Positions 21,012 to 36,200 of a DNA stretch of 64,000 bases are shown here, piece after piece. The DNA comes from Montifringilla adamsi (taxonomy: Eukaryota > Chordata > Aves > Passeriformes > Passeridae). Under the pieces are notes generated by a model. That model had not been told where the DNA came from. It worked only from the letters and a program-made list of their open reading frames with translations, and searched no databases. The stretch is from contig JAGGNK010013558.1 of assembly GCA_017590115.1 (NCBI GenBank), positions 15,236,126 through 15,300,125 of the forward strand. Reading direction: 5' to 3'. Both the position numbers and the translations under genes were made by a program. The stretch's first letter is position 1; every line of letters begins with the position of its first letter.

Positions 21012-24000
21012 ATTTCCTACTGATATAGTAGAAAATAGCCTTTCAATTAATTTTTCTCCCATGACTTCCTTCAGTAGGTTGCAGATGAAGCATGGACAGA
21101 AGGGACCAAAGAGCCAGATAACAAAGTGATTCTCATGTCTTGGATAAAGATCAACTGAAGCATCTCAAAAACAGATTTTCAGAGTTGCTGAATGGCTGTG
21201 GATATCACAGATAGGTGCTCAGCAGCTCTTAAAACAGGACTTTGGTCTTTGGAGAGTGTTTCAGCCCACAGGCTGTTTTTCACAGTGTAGCAGAGCAGAC
21301 ACAGATTTTTTTTTTTTTTTCCTTTATAGACAAGAAGCTGAAGGAGAGTCATGACTGAATTTCCTTCTTTCACCTTTATAACTGAAGGTCCTTTGCTGTC
21401 TGGACACTTTCCAAACCCCATAAAATATAGTAAATTTTATACGGATTTATCCAACGAGACTTAATCCTGAGCCTTGTCTTTCTGCACTGTTTTAACAAAT
21501 GCTGCAAGAGCAGTGTCAGACTGTCCCCAGCAATATTGAGTGACACTCATCCCATCCAAACAGCTCTTCACCTTCTCCTTCAGTGGAGATTCAGCAGCTG
21601 AAGGCACTGAGACCGCAGTGAACTTCTCTCACCCACAGTGTTAATGACTGAAAGTCAGCATCAAAGTAAGAAGCATAAATAGGAATTCTTTAATTATAAT
21701 GAGTGGCACATTAACCTCAGCATGAATCTGTCATGACTTTTCAAAATGGCACACATGTGGTTCTGTGCTTGAGCTAATGCCCTGGGCTTTTCACTTGTTC
21801 ACTTTAGATCTGTGTTTGCTTTTCTGACTAGAATGGCTCTCATCCAGCTGACTTCAATCATGTGGGGGGATGCCTCTGTGTCCAGCAATACAGGAGAACC
21901 CTGAGAAATATTGACAGTAAAGAAATTTGCTCTCTGCTGGCTGTTGTCTCTCTTGTTCTGGGCATAAATAAACTTGTTAACTCCCAAGAAATGGGATTAG
22001 GCATTTATCACTACAGTTTCATCCACATACCAGAGGCCAGATTCTCTGTAAGTCATCAAAGCTGAAGTCCATGAAATGATGCCAATCGTTACCAGCTGAG
22101 ACCCTGGCCAAAAGACTGTGAAAAACCACAAATATATTGCTTTCCATGAAACAGAAAACACAAATGTTATGTTGTGATGGAAGTGGTTTCATAAAGCATG
22201 CTGCCATTAATGGATCTTAGATATACTAAAAATATGGTTGCTGTTTAAAATACATGATAAAGCAACCAGTTTATGAACAAACCCCAACAGTACCTGCTGT
22301 GCTGCTTTTCCAGGTGCCCAAGGCAGAGTGATAAACATTGCCATCTGTGAGAACTGCAGACCTGTCCTCAGACCCTGGAAGTCTGGATATACTTTGAAAG
22401 TCTTCCAAGCTCAGGCATGCTTCTCCAGGCTGGCTTTGAGCATAGCATGTCATCCTATGTCAGAGCCGCACAGAAATGAGTTATGGTGGGATTATGTGAA
22501 GTAAAGCTAAGGGTCAGATAACTTTTCACACCCCCTGTAGAGAGCTGACAAAGAGACAGAAAAAAATCCCCCATCTTTCCATCTGGGTTTCACTAAGTTC
22601 TTAACAACTTTGGAAAGTCCTGTGGTGTTTTCACAAGTCAGACATCATAACCACCAGAATGGCCCGAATGCCCTATGGCAAGGGCTTTGATTGACCCACT
22701 GTTTGTGGGGGCTTTTGTCTGTTGTCCAAATATCTGTAAGTTTTCCTTGATGTGCCTGAATATTTTGCCCACAGCTGTGCACAATAAAATTGTTTGATTC
22801 TGCACTGACCATGGTTTCTCTCTCCTATGAGTAAAACTTTAATGTGCACATCCCTTTCACAGGCTGCAGTGGCAGGGCTGTGATTCAGCTTGGGGTCTCA
22901 GCCTTCTCAAGGGCAATTCACTTGGCCCAGCACTCTGACTTTTGGTTTGCTGGCTGTTCCTCTGCTCTTCTGGTTTACAGCATCATCAACCTGTAGGGAA
23001 GGGGTGAGCGTACCCATCACGGGAAATACAGAATATAATAAAAGTCAAAGTGTTATAATGGCACTGCTCTCCACCTGCAGACAGACACAGCTGACTCAAA
23101 CAAGTGGATTGCTAAGGTCCAGGACTTCATGGTTCTCCAACTGTTTATTTTCCTCTCTGCCATGCTGCTACGTATCTCCAAGTCAGTGATGAGCTGGATG
23201 TGTTTATTCTGATTTCTTCTCACTCATCCTGACCAGAAGTAAACACGACTTTAAAAAACAAATTGTCTCCTTCCTGTATTTATCTCCAGGATTCCACTCA
23301 GTGAACAGTACTGGGGCTTTATTCAATATATCAGTGCACCTCACACGTCAGTGTTTATCATTACTCTTTTAATGATAGACAGGTAAGAAAATTGGCTCAC
23401 CTTAAATTAAGAACAGTTCTAAATTAAACACAGTGGATGGGTTAGACGAAAAGACCAAATCTTCTGGAAAATATTAAGAGGTGGTTCTTTTCCTATGCCT
23501 ATTTTTGTTTTGTTGCTGGTTGTAAATTATTGCATGGATGTGCACTTCCTAATGATGGCCACAGACAGTAAGGGGAAATTCCATACAGTCAGGGGAAGAA
23601 AATGCAATAAATTTCACTATATTTTCAGCACAAATTAATCAAAAGAAAGACCCACAGTTCATTAGAATTTCTGTTTTCACGTTTTCAGCTCCTTGTCAAG
23701 TATCTAGGTTATATGTAGACCAGAAAGGAAAACTCAGATTTTAAAATAGCCCTAGAACTGAAATACTGTAGAGCCCCAAAACTCAGGATCAACCCCATTT
23801 GGGGTAAATCACAGAAGCCTTCATTAAAAGTTAACATTCCCCATGTTCTTCTATGAGCCAAGCCTCAGAGCTTTTTCCCCAGCTGCTGTCTCAGTCTGGT
23901 GCTACTTCTGGCCAGAAAATAGATCCAGAAATTTTAAGTGTTGGGGTATCACCAGCAGAGAAAATAATATCACCTCTAGGGAACTTGAATCAACTTGCAC

Positions 24001-26510
24001 TTCTGGCCTGATTTCTTGAATGCAACAGATTTCTAGGAAGAATCTTCATTGCCTCAAAAAGTAAAACTTAATAAAAAACGAGAAAGAAAACACAATAACA
24101 GCCCTAAACAGAAACAATTGGGCTACACCTTCATTATAGCTCCCAGATCTCCCAGAATCTGATTTCAGATCCTCTTCTTCGTGTTCAAAGTTGGGTTTGA
24201 CCAAAACTAGAGGTGTTCTTCAGGCAGCCCCTCCAAACCCCAGCCCTGCTTTGGAGCAAATACACATAAGGACCATCGCAAGGAGCTTTCTGTTGGGTTT
24301 TCCTTTGGTCACAAAATGGTTTCTTTCTGCACTCAGTGGGCAATGAACCTTTCAACATTTACCCCATGGCTGCAACAGCTTCATTTATCTTCATCCTTGA
24401 AAGCAACTCTATAATTATATCTCACATTGTTCTCTGCAAGTCGCTCGCCAGTTAAGAAAAATATGTAATCAGCCGCCTTCCTTTCTAGGCAAAGGTACGT
24501 GTGACCAGTGAGACCTTTCCAAACTAGGACTGTAAAAGGAGTTAGATGTTAGATAAGGACTATTCTCCAAAAGAGAAATACATGCAAAAAAGAGAAGATA
24601 GACATCTTGCCAGAGAGTAGCATTTCTAGATAAACACTTCTGGTTATAGATGATTTCAGATCACGTATCTGTTTTCCTGTGTTCCTTTGATTATTACCGC
24701 TTGTCACTGACACTAAAATTGGAATTTGTGGCTGACCCTCATTCCCTATTGGCAAATGACCCTGAAAGGGTTATCAAGGCCTTATACCCAGTTTTTTCCT
24801 CTTCCCGTGGCTTTAATTGTACTGGCAATCTCATACAGCTTGTGAATTGTGAGAAGAGAGGGAGGGGGAAAAATTGCAGAAGAAGTTGGGTTGAAAACCA
24901 TGGAATTATGTCATAAACACAAAGTTTCTCATAGGAAAGTCTCTGTCTCAACTATGCAGGACGGGGCAGGGGGTGGGAAAGATGAGAGAATGCTTCAGGA
25001 AACACAGAAAGAAATAGACCTCTCCTCTTGTCTCTCACGTTTTGCAGAGTAAATGCTTGGCATTATAGAAGCCATGGGCTCCCTTGTCAGGCTGAATCAT
25101 CCCCTTGGAATCCAGGCAGAGCATAGGATGAAGAGGCGGTATATTGCAAAATGCCAAATGCATGTGTTGGAATCACAGCCCGCTGCTTCCAGCACAGCCC
25201 TGCAAACTCAGCCCCGCTCACTCCCGCTCCCATTTCTGGTTTGTGTCTTGTCACTTAAAACATAAACAAAGCTGAGGAGCTCATGGAGAGAAATGAGGGG
25301 GTGGAGGAATGAGGTGGAGAGGGGATGAGACAAGGTTTGCAGTGAGACCCAGCTCTTCCTTTCGCTGCCCACAAGAATGAGAACATTCCTCTTGCACAGC
25401 CTGGTGCGTGGACCCCATCCACAAATGTCCTTAATACCAGAAACCTGCTGCTGGACCACAGCACCCCTGGAATACTCCTGGATATTTTTCTCAGCATCAT
25501 GTATTTGGGTTGTGTTTTATTGCTCTGGCAATATTGGGCTCTCTCAGAACAAGTCAGCACTTCAGGAACACATGGAGCAAAGACAATGACTCCCAGTGAG
25601 TGCAGCCCAACTTTGCAGGTACCACAATGAAACAGGGTATAAGTAACATTTGTCATAAATTAATTCACTTCAGTGCTGAGCTACAAAAGCATCTAGGCCA
25701 GAGACAAGTACCAAAAGGATTGTGTTTATTTACTCCATACCATTTCCTTTGAAGTGGAAAATAGTGGTAATAGTGACAGGGAGTTACAGGTGAAATACAA
25801 TACACATGAAAAGCTTTTGAAGTGTTCAATCTTAAAATTTTACATTTGTATTTCCCCTTTTTTTTTTTTTTTTTGAGTACCTTGTTGTGGGATTGCCTTG
25901 CTGACATCAATGTACAAAATGTAATGCAGCAGGATACCGTGGTACTCCAGGGAAACTGCAGAAAAGGGTCCATTTCCATGGTTCCCACTGTTCCAATAAA
26001 TAAAACTATTTTATTCCCACCACCTCCTCTTTCCCACATATCTCTGACAGTTGGCAATAATAGAGTTGCTGAATTCATATGGAAAGAAGGAAATGAAATA
26101 TTAAAATAACAAGGCAAAGATAAGATTTGCATTTGTACTTATACCATTGGCTTTTAAGAGAGTTTCCCCTATTAATATTAGATTTTGACAGAGGGAAGGG
26201 GAGGCCAAGTTTCTGTGCATTTCAAGTGCTGACCATCATCCTGCTGTCATTAGCAGCGTGTTTCTGAGCTAAGTGATAGTTCAGCAGTAACAGCTTAATT
26301 CAGATTGGGCAGATACACACAGCTCCATCTCTGTTGAACAAACCAGGCTGCACAACGTGGAGTTTATGCCAGATTTATACTGGATGTGTCTAGACAGACA
26401 ATATCTGATCTGGCTTAAAGGTAAGAGTGGCATGAACAGACAATATCTGTGCTGGCAGAATCCCTGGCAGGACAGAGTTAAGCTGTGACACCTCTTTTAA
26501 CAAACTTAAG
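21012..26510. other. Unannotated sequence
   Basis: Simple features are T-rich tracts at about 21307-21320 and 25858-25874, and a 14-bp exact direct repeat, ACAGACAATATCTG, at 26394-26407 and 26436-26449. A small CpG-bearing patch (AAGTCGCTCGCC, CAGCCGCC) sits at about 24438-24480. A minus-strand frame of 155 codons at 25665-26132 crosses the 25858 poly-T tract. No gene or repeat family is recognised. Confidence 0.45.
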
Positions 26511-27212
26511 TCAGTAAGGGAAAAATTTAATAAGAGAAATATTTAATATTATAAAGTCACACAGCTTTTCATGTGGTACTGGGGGTCTTAATGCCGGACT
26601 ATCACTGAAATGCAGCTGTAGCCTTTTTTTTACCCCTGAGCTGTGAGTTCTGCATCTTCTTTGTGTTTGCTTCAGTGTCAGCATAGATCTTAAATGAGGT
26701 TTGGAGCTCACAGAGTCCATGCAAAGATTTCTTACAACGAGGTGCAGTTCTTTCTGAGGACAGACCCAAGCAGTTTGTAGAGCAAAGCATTTAGACTGTT
26801 GACCATATTTGGCTCTGCATTGAATGCTCTCACTAATTCTACCAGTCTCCTCAGAAAATAAAGCTTTCACATGTCTGCTGATCTCTGATTTACAGCACCT
26901 TTTAAACTCCTTTGATTTTTTTGACTGCTGAATACACTTTCCAAAAGCAACATCTTCCTTACTTGACCATATTAAGTGGTTTGACCACACGACTCTTTTG
27001 TGCCTCCATGGTGCATTTGCAGGCTGTTTTCCAACCAAACCTTGTTTTCTACAAGTGCTTTGGTGAGCTTTGCAGAACTGCCACAAATATATTAGGAGAG
27101 TCCTGATTCCCATCTCAGCTGCAAAAAATGTGCAAGACATACCCTGAACGAGTCCAGCCACCGGATGGGAGGACTCAACTAATTGGTGGAGTTGGCTCAA
27201 GCACTTGGCCAC
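26511..27212 (-). other. Longest open frame in the window (233 codons); not supported as a gene
   Basis: An uninterrupted frame runs on the minus strand from an ATG at 27212 to a stop near 26511. The translation is rich in Ser, Lys, Cys and Gln, has no signal peptide, clear membrane segment or domain I recognise, and ends with a hydrophobic tail. A frame this long is uncommon by chance in AT-rich DNA but not impossible in 64 kb read six ways. No promoter, splice or poly-A evidence was identified. It could be chance, part of a lncRNA, or an exon of an unknown gene. Confidence 0.15.
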
Positions 27213-30200
27213 CAGCTGGCTGATACAGCAGCCTCCAGCCCCAGGGAGTCAAATGTTCCACCCAGAATCAAAGCTGGGACTCTTTAGTGGCAGAACAGAG
27301 CAATAACCTCTCATACCACATGTCTCAGACCATTTAAAAATTATTATTATTATTAATTTTGAAATATAAAAATAGCATAAGCCCTTTTTCCAAAATTTAA
27401 TTTGCATTTTAAAAAGCAGAAAAGAAAAGAATGAAAGCATATGGTATCAATCATATTTTACAATACTTGTAACTGCAGTTCGGAAACATGTGTTTCCTAA
27501 CTGCTCATTCAGCAGTATCTGCATAATTTTTTTGAGCAAAAAACAACCTTCTAAACAAAGCATTTAAACTAACCAGCATTGCATGATATTGTACTTAGCT
27601 GAAATGAACCATTTTATTTGGGTGTAAGCTGAATAGAACCAGTGGTTACTGTTGCTCTGTTACCATTCCAGAAAACTACTTTCAACTTAAATTAGATTCA
27701 GGAAGAAAGGAAGAAAAATACAATTTCTTCAAGTATCACTGCAATTGGTACTCCTGTAATGGCAGCTCCTCAAAGTGTGGTGTATCTTGTTCATGCTGTT
27801 GCCAAAGGCTCTGCCTTAATGGAAGAAAGCAATGGCTCATCAAAACAGCTTCCCTGTCTCAGCAGTGGTCTCTCAACTGATGCTTCCAAAAAAACCCCAC
27901 AGGATCTGCCTCATTCATTTTACCAATCGATGCTGAAAAGGAAAATAATTCATCTCTCTGTTATTCTCTAATTCTGATGGTGATCTCCTGTGATCATTGA
28001 TTAATATTTGGATCATCTTTCTGTTATCATTAAACATGGCTTAAAAAGTAGGGTCATATATAAGGGCCTTGGGATGCCCAACAAATAAACTTCATTAATT
28101 CAACTCATATGTATAATAACACTTCAGAGATCCATTACACATCATCATAGAGGAATAACAAGAATTGTTTCCAGTCACCTCTGCCTCAAACCAAACGTAA
28201 TACTTTTTTTCTCAGATCAGATCAGTACCTAATATCCCCACCCTCCACCCACCACCTTCCAATATCACCATCTTGTCAAAGCCCATTTTCTCTGCTGAAA
28301 GGCACTGGGTGATTTTTAGCAGATAAATGCACCACCTTCAAAATTCAACTCTATCACATTCTGTTTGTTTGCCTGTCTCAGTGCTATGTTCTGTGCACCT
28401 TCTTGCAAGAGAGTGATAATATAGTTATTGCCAGAAAAAAATGGATGGACACCCCTCTTCCTCTCTCAGTCACACTGACATCCATTCATTTTACACTGAA
28501 ATAACTCCATTGACTTTATTGTACTTGTTCTGACTTGGTATTGGTACAAGCCAAGAGAAGGACAAGGTTCTATTTTTATTTTTCATTTCCTATGTGCTGC
28601 TGATGTCTGAGACCCTGCAGCACACCAGACTTCACTGAGAAACTTGATAAAAATCCACCATTCTTTCTGAAGATAAAACAAGGGTTTATCAGCAAGAAAT
28701 TAGCAAAGCAATCAACATGCAAGAGGATCCTCATTTAATAAGTGCTAACTTTTATTTTCCTAATAGGCATTAAAAACAATAACACCACGTCCATGATACA
28801 ATTTGATTAAATTGGCTGCGATGGCTTTGGGAGCAGTAATATGATTAAATGTCTAACACAGAACATGTACTTGGTGGCTGATCGGCAGAGTGCTTGGCTT
28901 TTATTCCACACACACTGCAGTGCTTGGTGCTGATGGCATTAACCATTTCCTATGCAAGCCTGATAGAAAATCCAAGTGTTTTCCAACAAGAAAACTTGTG
29001 AGGCACCCTGGGGCATCATTATTGAGCAAAGAGCTGGAAATAATTTCTAAATATTTTTTCCCCACCTCATCTTTGTATCTTACCTCCAACTCTTTGGTCA
29101 TTACTTGATCTGTGAGAGGAAAATTTTTTCCTATCATCTATTTTGAAACACAACCACCAAAGTAATGACCTTGACACAACCCCCAGTCTGACCTGTACCA
29201 TGATAGGGACTCTGTCTTCTTCATGCACATAACACAAGAGTGAGTATTCCTTCCACCTTTAGGAAGTTACCATGTCTGCCATGGCCAGACTGTGCAATTA
29301 CTCCTTTCTGACCTGTTTCATGGCCAAAATAACTGAATGACATTTAACACCTGAAACAAGACAGATTTCTGAGTTGTGGCATGCTTTGTAAGTTACATAA
29401 ATATGATTCCTGCATGCAGCTAAGTGCTAATATGTCTGCTGACTTTAAGAGGTTTTTTTTAATTATAATAAGTTACAAAGAAATCCTAGTGTCTGATGCA
29501 CTGGAACCAGTAGCCTCTACACACAAAGACCAAGATCTACTGCAGTTCAGCTTGGTTTTAAGGGGTTTTGCCAAGATCCCAATAACACAGCTTCACAATA
29601 TTACAAAAATAAACTATACAAACCTCTCAACATCATGCCTTTTACAATGAGAGCAGTTTATACACCCCATCACACTGGCCAACAGGTGAGACATTGTAAG
29701 AAATTCTTCTTTGTCATCTCAGTGACCTACACTAAAGGCCCCTGACACCAGGACACAGAGAAATAAAACAATCAAGCTCAAGAGACAAAATAGCTGAATA
29801 AATTGATGTTGCTCCATTTCCCCAGTATATTCTGCAGGCTGGTTAAAACAAACACAAAAAAGCACAGGTGGATTTGTCAACATATTTGTACTGGAGAGAC
29901 TGGAACAAAGTGTCTCCAGTGCTTCAGAACAGAACATTCCAGGTGCACAGCATCATCCGCTTAAGTACAGAGGTCAACACTGAGACAAAAGGAAATAATA
30001 ATTTCAACTTCTTTTATAAAATCCCACATCATGCACTTGTTGTTCCAAATACACAGCAGACCTCACTACTTTTTCTGTTTCTGAGAGGTTTTAGCCGTAT
30101 GCAGAAAGGTGGTGTGATTGTTATTGTGTAAGGAGATGCCTCTTCACACAGCATTTGATGGGGACAATTAAAGAGGGAAAGGGGGAAAGCCTCATGTCCA

Positions 30201-33200
30201 GCATTTTTTAACAACTGTGGAGAGAAGCCAGAGAAAAGCCAAGCAGCTTCTCTTAAGGATGTGCTACAAGCTCAGGTCCTGAGATCAGTACCTACATTTC
30301 TAATTCAGCAAAAGTCATCTGTCCTCTTGTCTTCCCTGGCCAAGACAACTGCCTAATAGAAAACCAGGAAAGTTAAGCTACTTTGGGATTTAAATAATTT
30401 ACAATGCAGCAGAAGAACAAACCTTTTTTTAATTAATCGAGTTCTATAAAATCTGATAATCTAACAGAATCTGGAGTACTGATGATGATGTAATGACATA
30501 TCCTGAGAGAAAGTCCTATACATTTTCCTTCTCTTTTTCTCCAAATCAGTAATTACTAACATAATGCTAAATAAGAAAAGACTTAGTCTCCAGTCATGGA
30601 GCCTTTGATGTAGCGCACGGTTTTTTGTTCTAATTCCCTATAGATAAAATAGCCACAGATTACTCCTTTGTACCCTAACAGCTTTCTCACCAGGCCTTCC
30701 CGCAGCACAACTTCTTGTTCAGTCAGGCTGGCAATATCTGTAGTGACTTACGTTGCTTATTTTTTGTTTTCATGCCTGCAAAAGTTCACACAGCCAGAGG
30801 AAGGCTCATTTCTGAAGAGGAATAATGCACTGAGAAGCCTCCTGGACCTTGTTCATGGTCCTTTCCAGGAGAACTAATTGCCAAAACTAATTAAGACTGA
30901 AACTGATGGGTTTCTCTCCCACATAGACTTTACAGGATTAGGAACAATACCAGTTAGCTGTAAACACGGTCTCTAAAAAAAAACTACAGATTCTCTTTGC
31001 TGAAGGCTTAGAGTGGGCGGGGATCAGAAGCTTTTTGATATGTAAGTATACCCAGCAGTAATAAAAGTCTTACACCAGGTTAACTACACAATTTGCTAAT
31101 AACATTTGCTGACACAATCCATGAAAATCACTCTGGCAGCCTGATTTCTGGCAAGTGTACAAAGGTTTTTATTGAACACATGCTGCCTATGAAACATGGT
31201 CTATGAAAACATGGCCCCCCTATTCGCAAGCGGGCAGCTGAGTAACATGTGAATAAATACCTGCTCTCCATTCCTCCTGGCTCAGAGCAGGCAGGAAATC
31301 TCCAATTCTTTTTTGCACACATTTTGGAGGGAAAACAGGAAAAGTTTCTGAACTAACTTTGGTTTTGGAGAGCAGAATCTCCCTACAGTATGGCCCATAG
31401 CTTTCCTCACCAGCGAGTGTCACTCAAGGCAAGCATCCCACGTAAAAGGAATTGCTATTTTCACACTCTTTCGAGCTGAAATGTGGTCTGCTTGTGTTCT
31501 TCCACTCTAAGTGGGGCTTTACAGAATTCAATGATGAATATTATAAGCACAAGTTTTTTCAGGGACACAAGTCAGTCTTAGCCTCCCAGGGAATTGCATG
31601 CAAGGATCTCAAGGAAGTGTTTTGCCCCCAAGTTTGGCCCTGGCTGCACAGGAGGAAGTCCCAGGGCATATGTATGACTAGGCACATAAAATGTAGCTCC
31701 AGGCTGACCTACCTATTCATATATAAAGCATCAATTCCAAAGGCAGACACAGAAGAACTGCCAGTCACTAGTGGCATTTTAACATCACCTTTTACTTACT
31801 GGTAAATCAAGGACAAAGGCAGAGCTCCCCATATAAACTGGATTCTCTCTTCACCATCACCATCTCTGAAACATCCCATGAAATGGGACCACATGAAACT
31901 GGCCTTATTGACCATCTGCTCAAAGGCAGCTGCTGCAGGTAAAGGGATGGAATTTTTCCCCATGCTTGAGCTGAATGACTGTCACACTTTTGGGGCAACA
32001 ATTGAGACCAGTCAATAATACAGTCATTTTTTCTTTCACTACAGACAAATTTACTTTTATGTCATGTAGATATGTCAATAGCATCTATTGGTTTGTCACA
32101 TCTCTTGCAGCATTCTTCAAAATTGCCCAGAAATGGGAAAAGTCCTCAAAATCCCTCAGTAACTGGATGCCAGTATAATGTCTGGTAATTGGTAGTTGTT
32201 GCTTAAGGTTCTTCCATTTTTGTTCATATAGAAAAAATGACACAATTGTATCCAAGAAGTAAATTTTTGGGGGTTTCTTTTATTTTAATCTTAAAATTTG
32301 AATTTTTTTATTCTTATACACAAATATAGAGAAACAAACACTTCTGAAATAAAATAAAAAAAAATAAGAAAGGGAAATGGAATTACCTGAGGGAAAATAG
32401 AGAAAGAAGCATTGGCTTCACCACAATATTTAATAGAATAATAGAAATTTCTTAGAATATGTGCTCATGACAAATCTTATCTGCTCATTTTGGGTTTCCA
32501 TCCATGCACTTCAACCCAAGTACAAACATATTTGGGAGAAGCATTCACAAAATGCATTGTGCAAGCCTGTCCACAAATCTGGGTCATGTTGTGAGAAAGT
32601 CTTTGCCTAATTTATAGCTTTGAGAAGAAATTGTGCAAAACTCGTGGTTGGTCTGAGTGCTGGAAGATTTTGCCAAAACCAAAAAAAAACTAATTCAAAA
32701 GGATACTTCATAGATTCATATAAAGAAAAATCTTCTTATAGGTCTGGTGGGTGCTCACCTGCTTTCTCCTTGATGTCTCAGGGATAATTTCCTAGGAGGG
32801 AGGGATACTTCTGCATGAAACAACTGCTTGGTTTTGTGCAACTTTTCTTGTGCAGATATTACATGTTTGCAAAGGTGAAAGTAATAACATTGGGGTGTTT
32901 TTATGCCCAGGAGGAGCCTTCTACTTAGAGACTATTAGCATTGTGTTAAATTTTTGGCTTTGGAGAAGATGCCTGTCAAGTTTAACAATGAGAACTGTAA
33001 ACTTCTCCTTCTGAGGAGATGTGTGATGCTCAAGAAGCATTGCAGGCATTGTTTCTCATCTTCCCTGGAGCTGTTTCTCTATTTTAGTGTGGTTCAGGCC
33101 CAAATCCAGTACTTTTGGAGTGGCTGGCCTGTGCCAATCTAGTAGTCTGAGTTAATGGCTTCATATTGCTACCATTGTCTCAGTGGCAGAGTCCTCTACT

Positions 33201-36200
33201 TTGGCCCAACTGGGGTGGCTTCTGTTACACTGCAGGTCATTAACTGTACAACTTTGATATGTGCAAAATCACACACACACGGTATGTAGGAGAGTTTCCT
33301 TTACTGACTTCTAGTAGCAATGTAGAAAAAAACACCAACACAAAACTGCAGAATTAATGCCACCATATATTAGTCTTTCCAGTCATTATGTCCACAAGTG
33401 CGAAGCAGTCTGAGGGATGCCAGATTCTTCCTCTGCAAGAAATGCTGAATTCTGATAACCATTGAGTGATCCCTCATTTCTTCAATGTGCAAAGCTGTGA
33501 AACCCCAAGGGTTTTTTTTTCCCTTTCATTTCTCTGCTGACAAGTGGCATGGGAAGTGTAGAAAGAGTTTAAAAATTTAGCTTTGAGAAAACATATTCCC
33601 AATGGGACCTACTTTATACACTGATTTCAATGGAAAACTATTTTCCTAAAGGGTTTTTTTTTCATCCCCTTTTCCAGCTTGCTTCATGAAACCAAATGTT
33701 TTACATAATATTGGAAATCAACCCCCACCCCTCACTCACTCCCTCCCCTCCCTCTGTCTGTCTCTCTATGGAATAGGCAAATCAATGGAGAAGTGTTCAA
33801 GCTTTTGTTAAAATGAAAGAATGGAAAATTAAAGGAGGTTGTTCAGAGTAACAGTCACATAAAAATGTACAGCCTGTGGTTCTTGACTCTCTTTGACTGT
33901 GGAACTGTTGCTTGTTTCTCTCCAGCTGCCTGTGATAAAGGTGCATATGCAGTCTGTATATAATTATATGAGGGTGTGCAGGCAAACCCCTGCACAGCCA
34001 GGATGATGTGAGCTTTCTCTGTACACTCATTATGTTCTGGACTTTCAGATTTTTGTAGACAAAATAAGATTTCTTTCATTAAAATGGGATTTATTTGTGG
34101 TTCAATAGCCCGAGGCTGTAGAAAAACAGGGCATTTCACCATTGTGTCATTTGAACACTGAACTCTTGCCTTTTAATTATATGGGTTTCTGACACCCAAC
34201 CAGACTTCTCTTTTTTTTTCCTCCTTCCTTCAAGGGAGATGACGCAATTGTGACATAGCCAGGCCTCAAATAAGAAATTCCTAACCCAGATGGACACAGT
34301 ATAAACATTCAGATGCAGAGACACTCGGTTTAGTATTGCAGCAGGACCTGGTTGATTTGAACCACACTTTTCAGAGGGCTCTGCTTGCCCCCAAATGAGA
34401 AATTATTGATCCAAAAGGAACAACATAAGGATTCTGTCTTGCAGGGATAGCTATGTGAAGTTTTTTCCCAGGCAGATGGACCAGTTGAATAGTCAGTGCT
34501 TTCCCTAGTGAGAAATGAAACTAGAGCAGGTTTTTCAGACTTTTTTTCCTGGTTCATGTGAATTCTTACCCAGTGGTATCTGAATATGAGGTATTTCTTA
34601 TCCTAAAGTGAAGAAACTAAAATGTTCTTAATTATGTGCAGGTAATTTGACCTGATGAACAATAAATATAAAGAAATACAATCCAGTTTCACAAAGATCA
34701 AGGAAATCTTCAACCTGAAATTGAAAAGTGCTCAACTGTCCCGATTCCTGTGAAAATTCAGTTTGTGTTGCAGCTTTTTAACTCCTTTGAGTCTCAGGCC
34801 ATCTGGATTCCTTCACATGTGTGATCCAGGCTTCCCAAAGGTCAAAGAAGTCTGGTAGTATAGATCCAACACTCACATCTGCAGGTCACAATGTCAGAGC
34901 CAACCCTGAAAAATCATGAAGACCATTGGAGCCTGCCTAGTCCAGAGGCTGACACCTTCACTACATCTATTTCACATAGCACTGAGAAAGCAGAATTTAC
35001 AGTTAAGAAATGATCTGTGTGAAACTATGAAGTGAACATGCAGGAAATGCATATGTACATATATATTTATATATTGTATTTTTTAAATTTTCTGATTTAA
35101 GATACCCATTCTGGGAGAAGAAATGCAGAAATAAAGAAAAAGTTCTTAAATGTTAATACCTCACTACTATTCTGGTGGTAAAAATGTCATTTCACTGACA
35201 TTACATTTGCAATGAAGTTTATAAAATTATATGCAGTAGAACATCAACTTTTTCAGGCACGATTTCACAACAGTTTTCTGATTCAAAAAGCTCTAGAAAA
35301 AAGATAAGCTGTTTGAGTCTTCTTGTATTCAGATCCATAACATAAAGGACCATGTCTTCCTCATGGAAAGACAAAGAAGGTATCAGCTGCACATTGTTGC
35401 ACTGTGCATTCACAGTAATATTTTTTACTATGGTATTATAACACATTGTGCAAAATTATCTGAAAGGATCTTAGGGAGAATTCAAATCAAAAGAATTCTA
35501 AGCACCAGAGTAGGTAAGTATTTAATCCAATTGAATGTCAAGACTGAGCACCTAGTATTCAGTTTCCAGGCTTTCTTCACATGTCACTATTATCATTTAT
35601 CAATTAGATGAATTAAATTTTTGCAACCAAGAGAAGGCCTTGCATCTCCCTTGGACCTGATTCAATGTCTCCCATGAGACCAGGAAGGCTTTTTTCAAGC
35701 TTTACCGCTTTCTCAAAATAGTTCTACAAACACAAACTCAATAGGAACATGATCAGTTAAATGGAACCATCATTTGAAAGAATGAATGGCTAAACTTTTT
35801 GATGTGATGCAAATGATGATAAAGGATTTCCCTCTGGATACAAAACCTAAGGACTGTACAGCCAGGGAAGGTCCAGGTACCATCTCCTGTGGTCCGTGAG
35901 GTAGATCTTCACAAAAGCTTTCCCAGCCACATGGCACCTGCTGCAACAAGGCATTCGTGATGAATACTCAGGAATTCACCACAGTGTCTCCTGATGTGTT
36001 ATGTACTGTCTGATCTCTATGCTTTCCTAAAATCATTGATGTAATTTTGGCAATGTAAAGAGTCACACCACAAGGAAAGAGAACAAGAATCTGACCGTGC
36101 TTCTCTCTAAGGTTTGTCTACACATAATCTGTGGGATGGAAGCTCAGCACAAAGCACACTATGAAAACTGGTCACAGCTCTTTGCACTCTGTGTTTTGAA

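Noticed and set aside
25665..26132. 155-codon minus-strand frame
   Set aside because: It crosses a poly-T tract (lysine run) and shows no domain.
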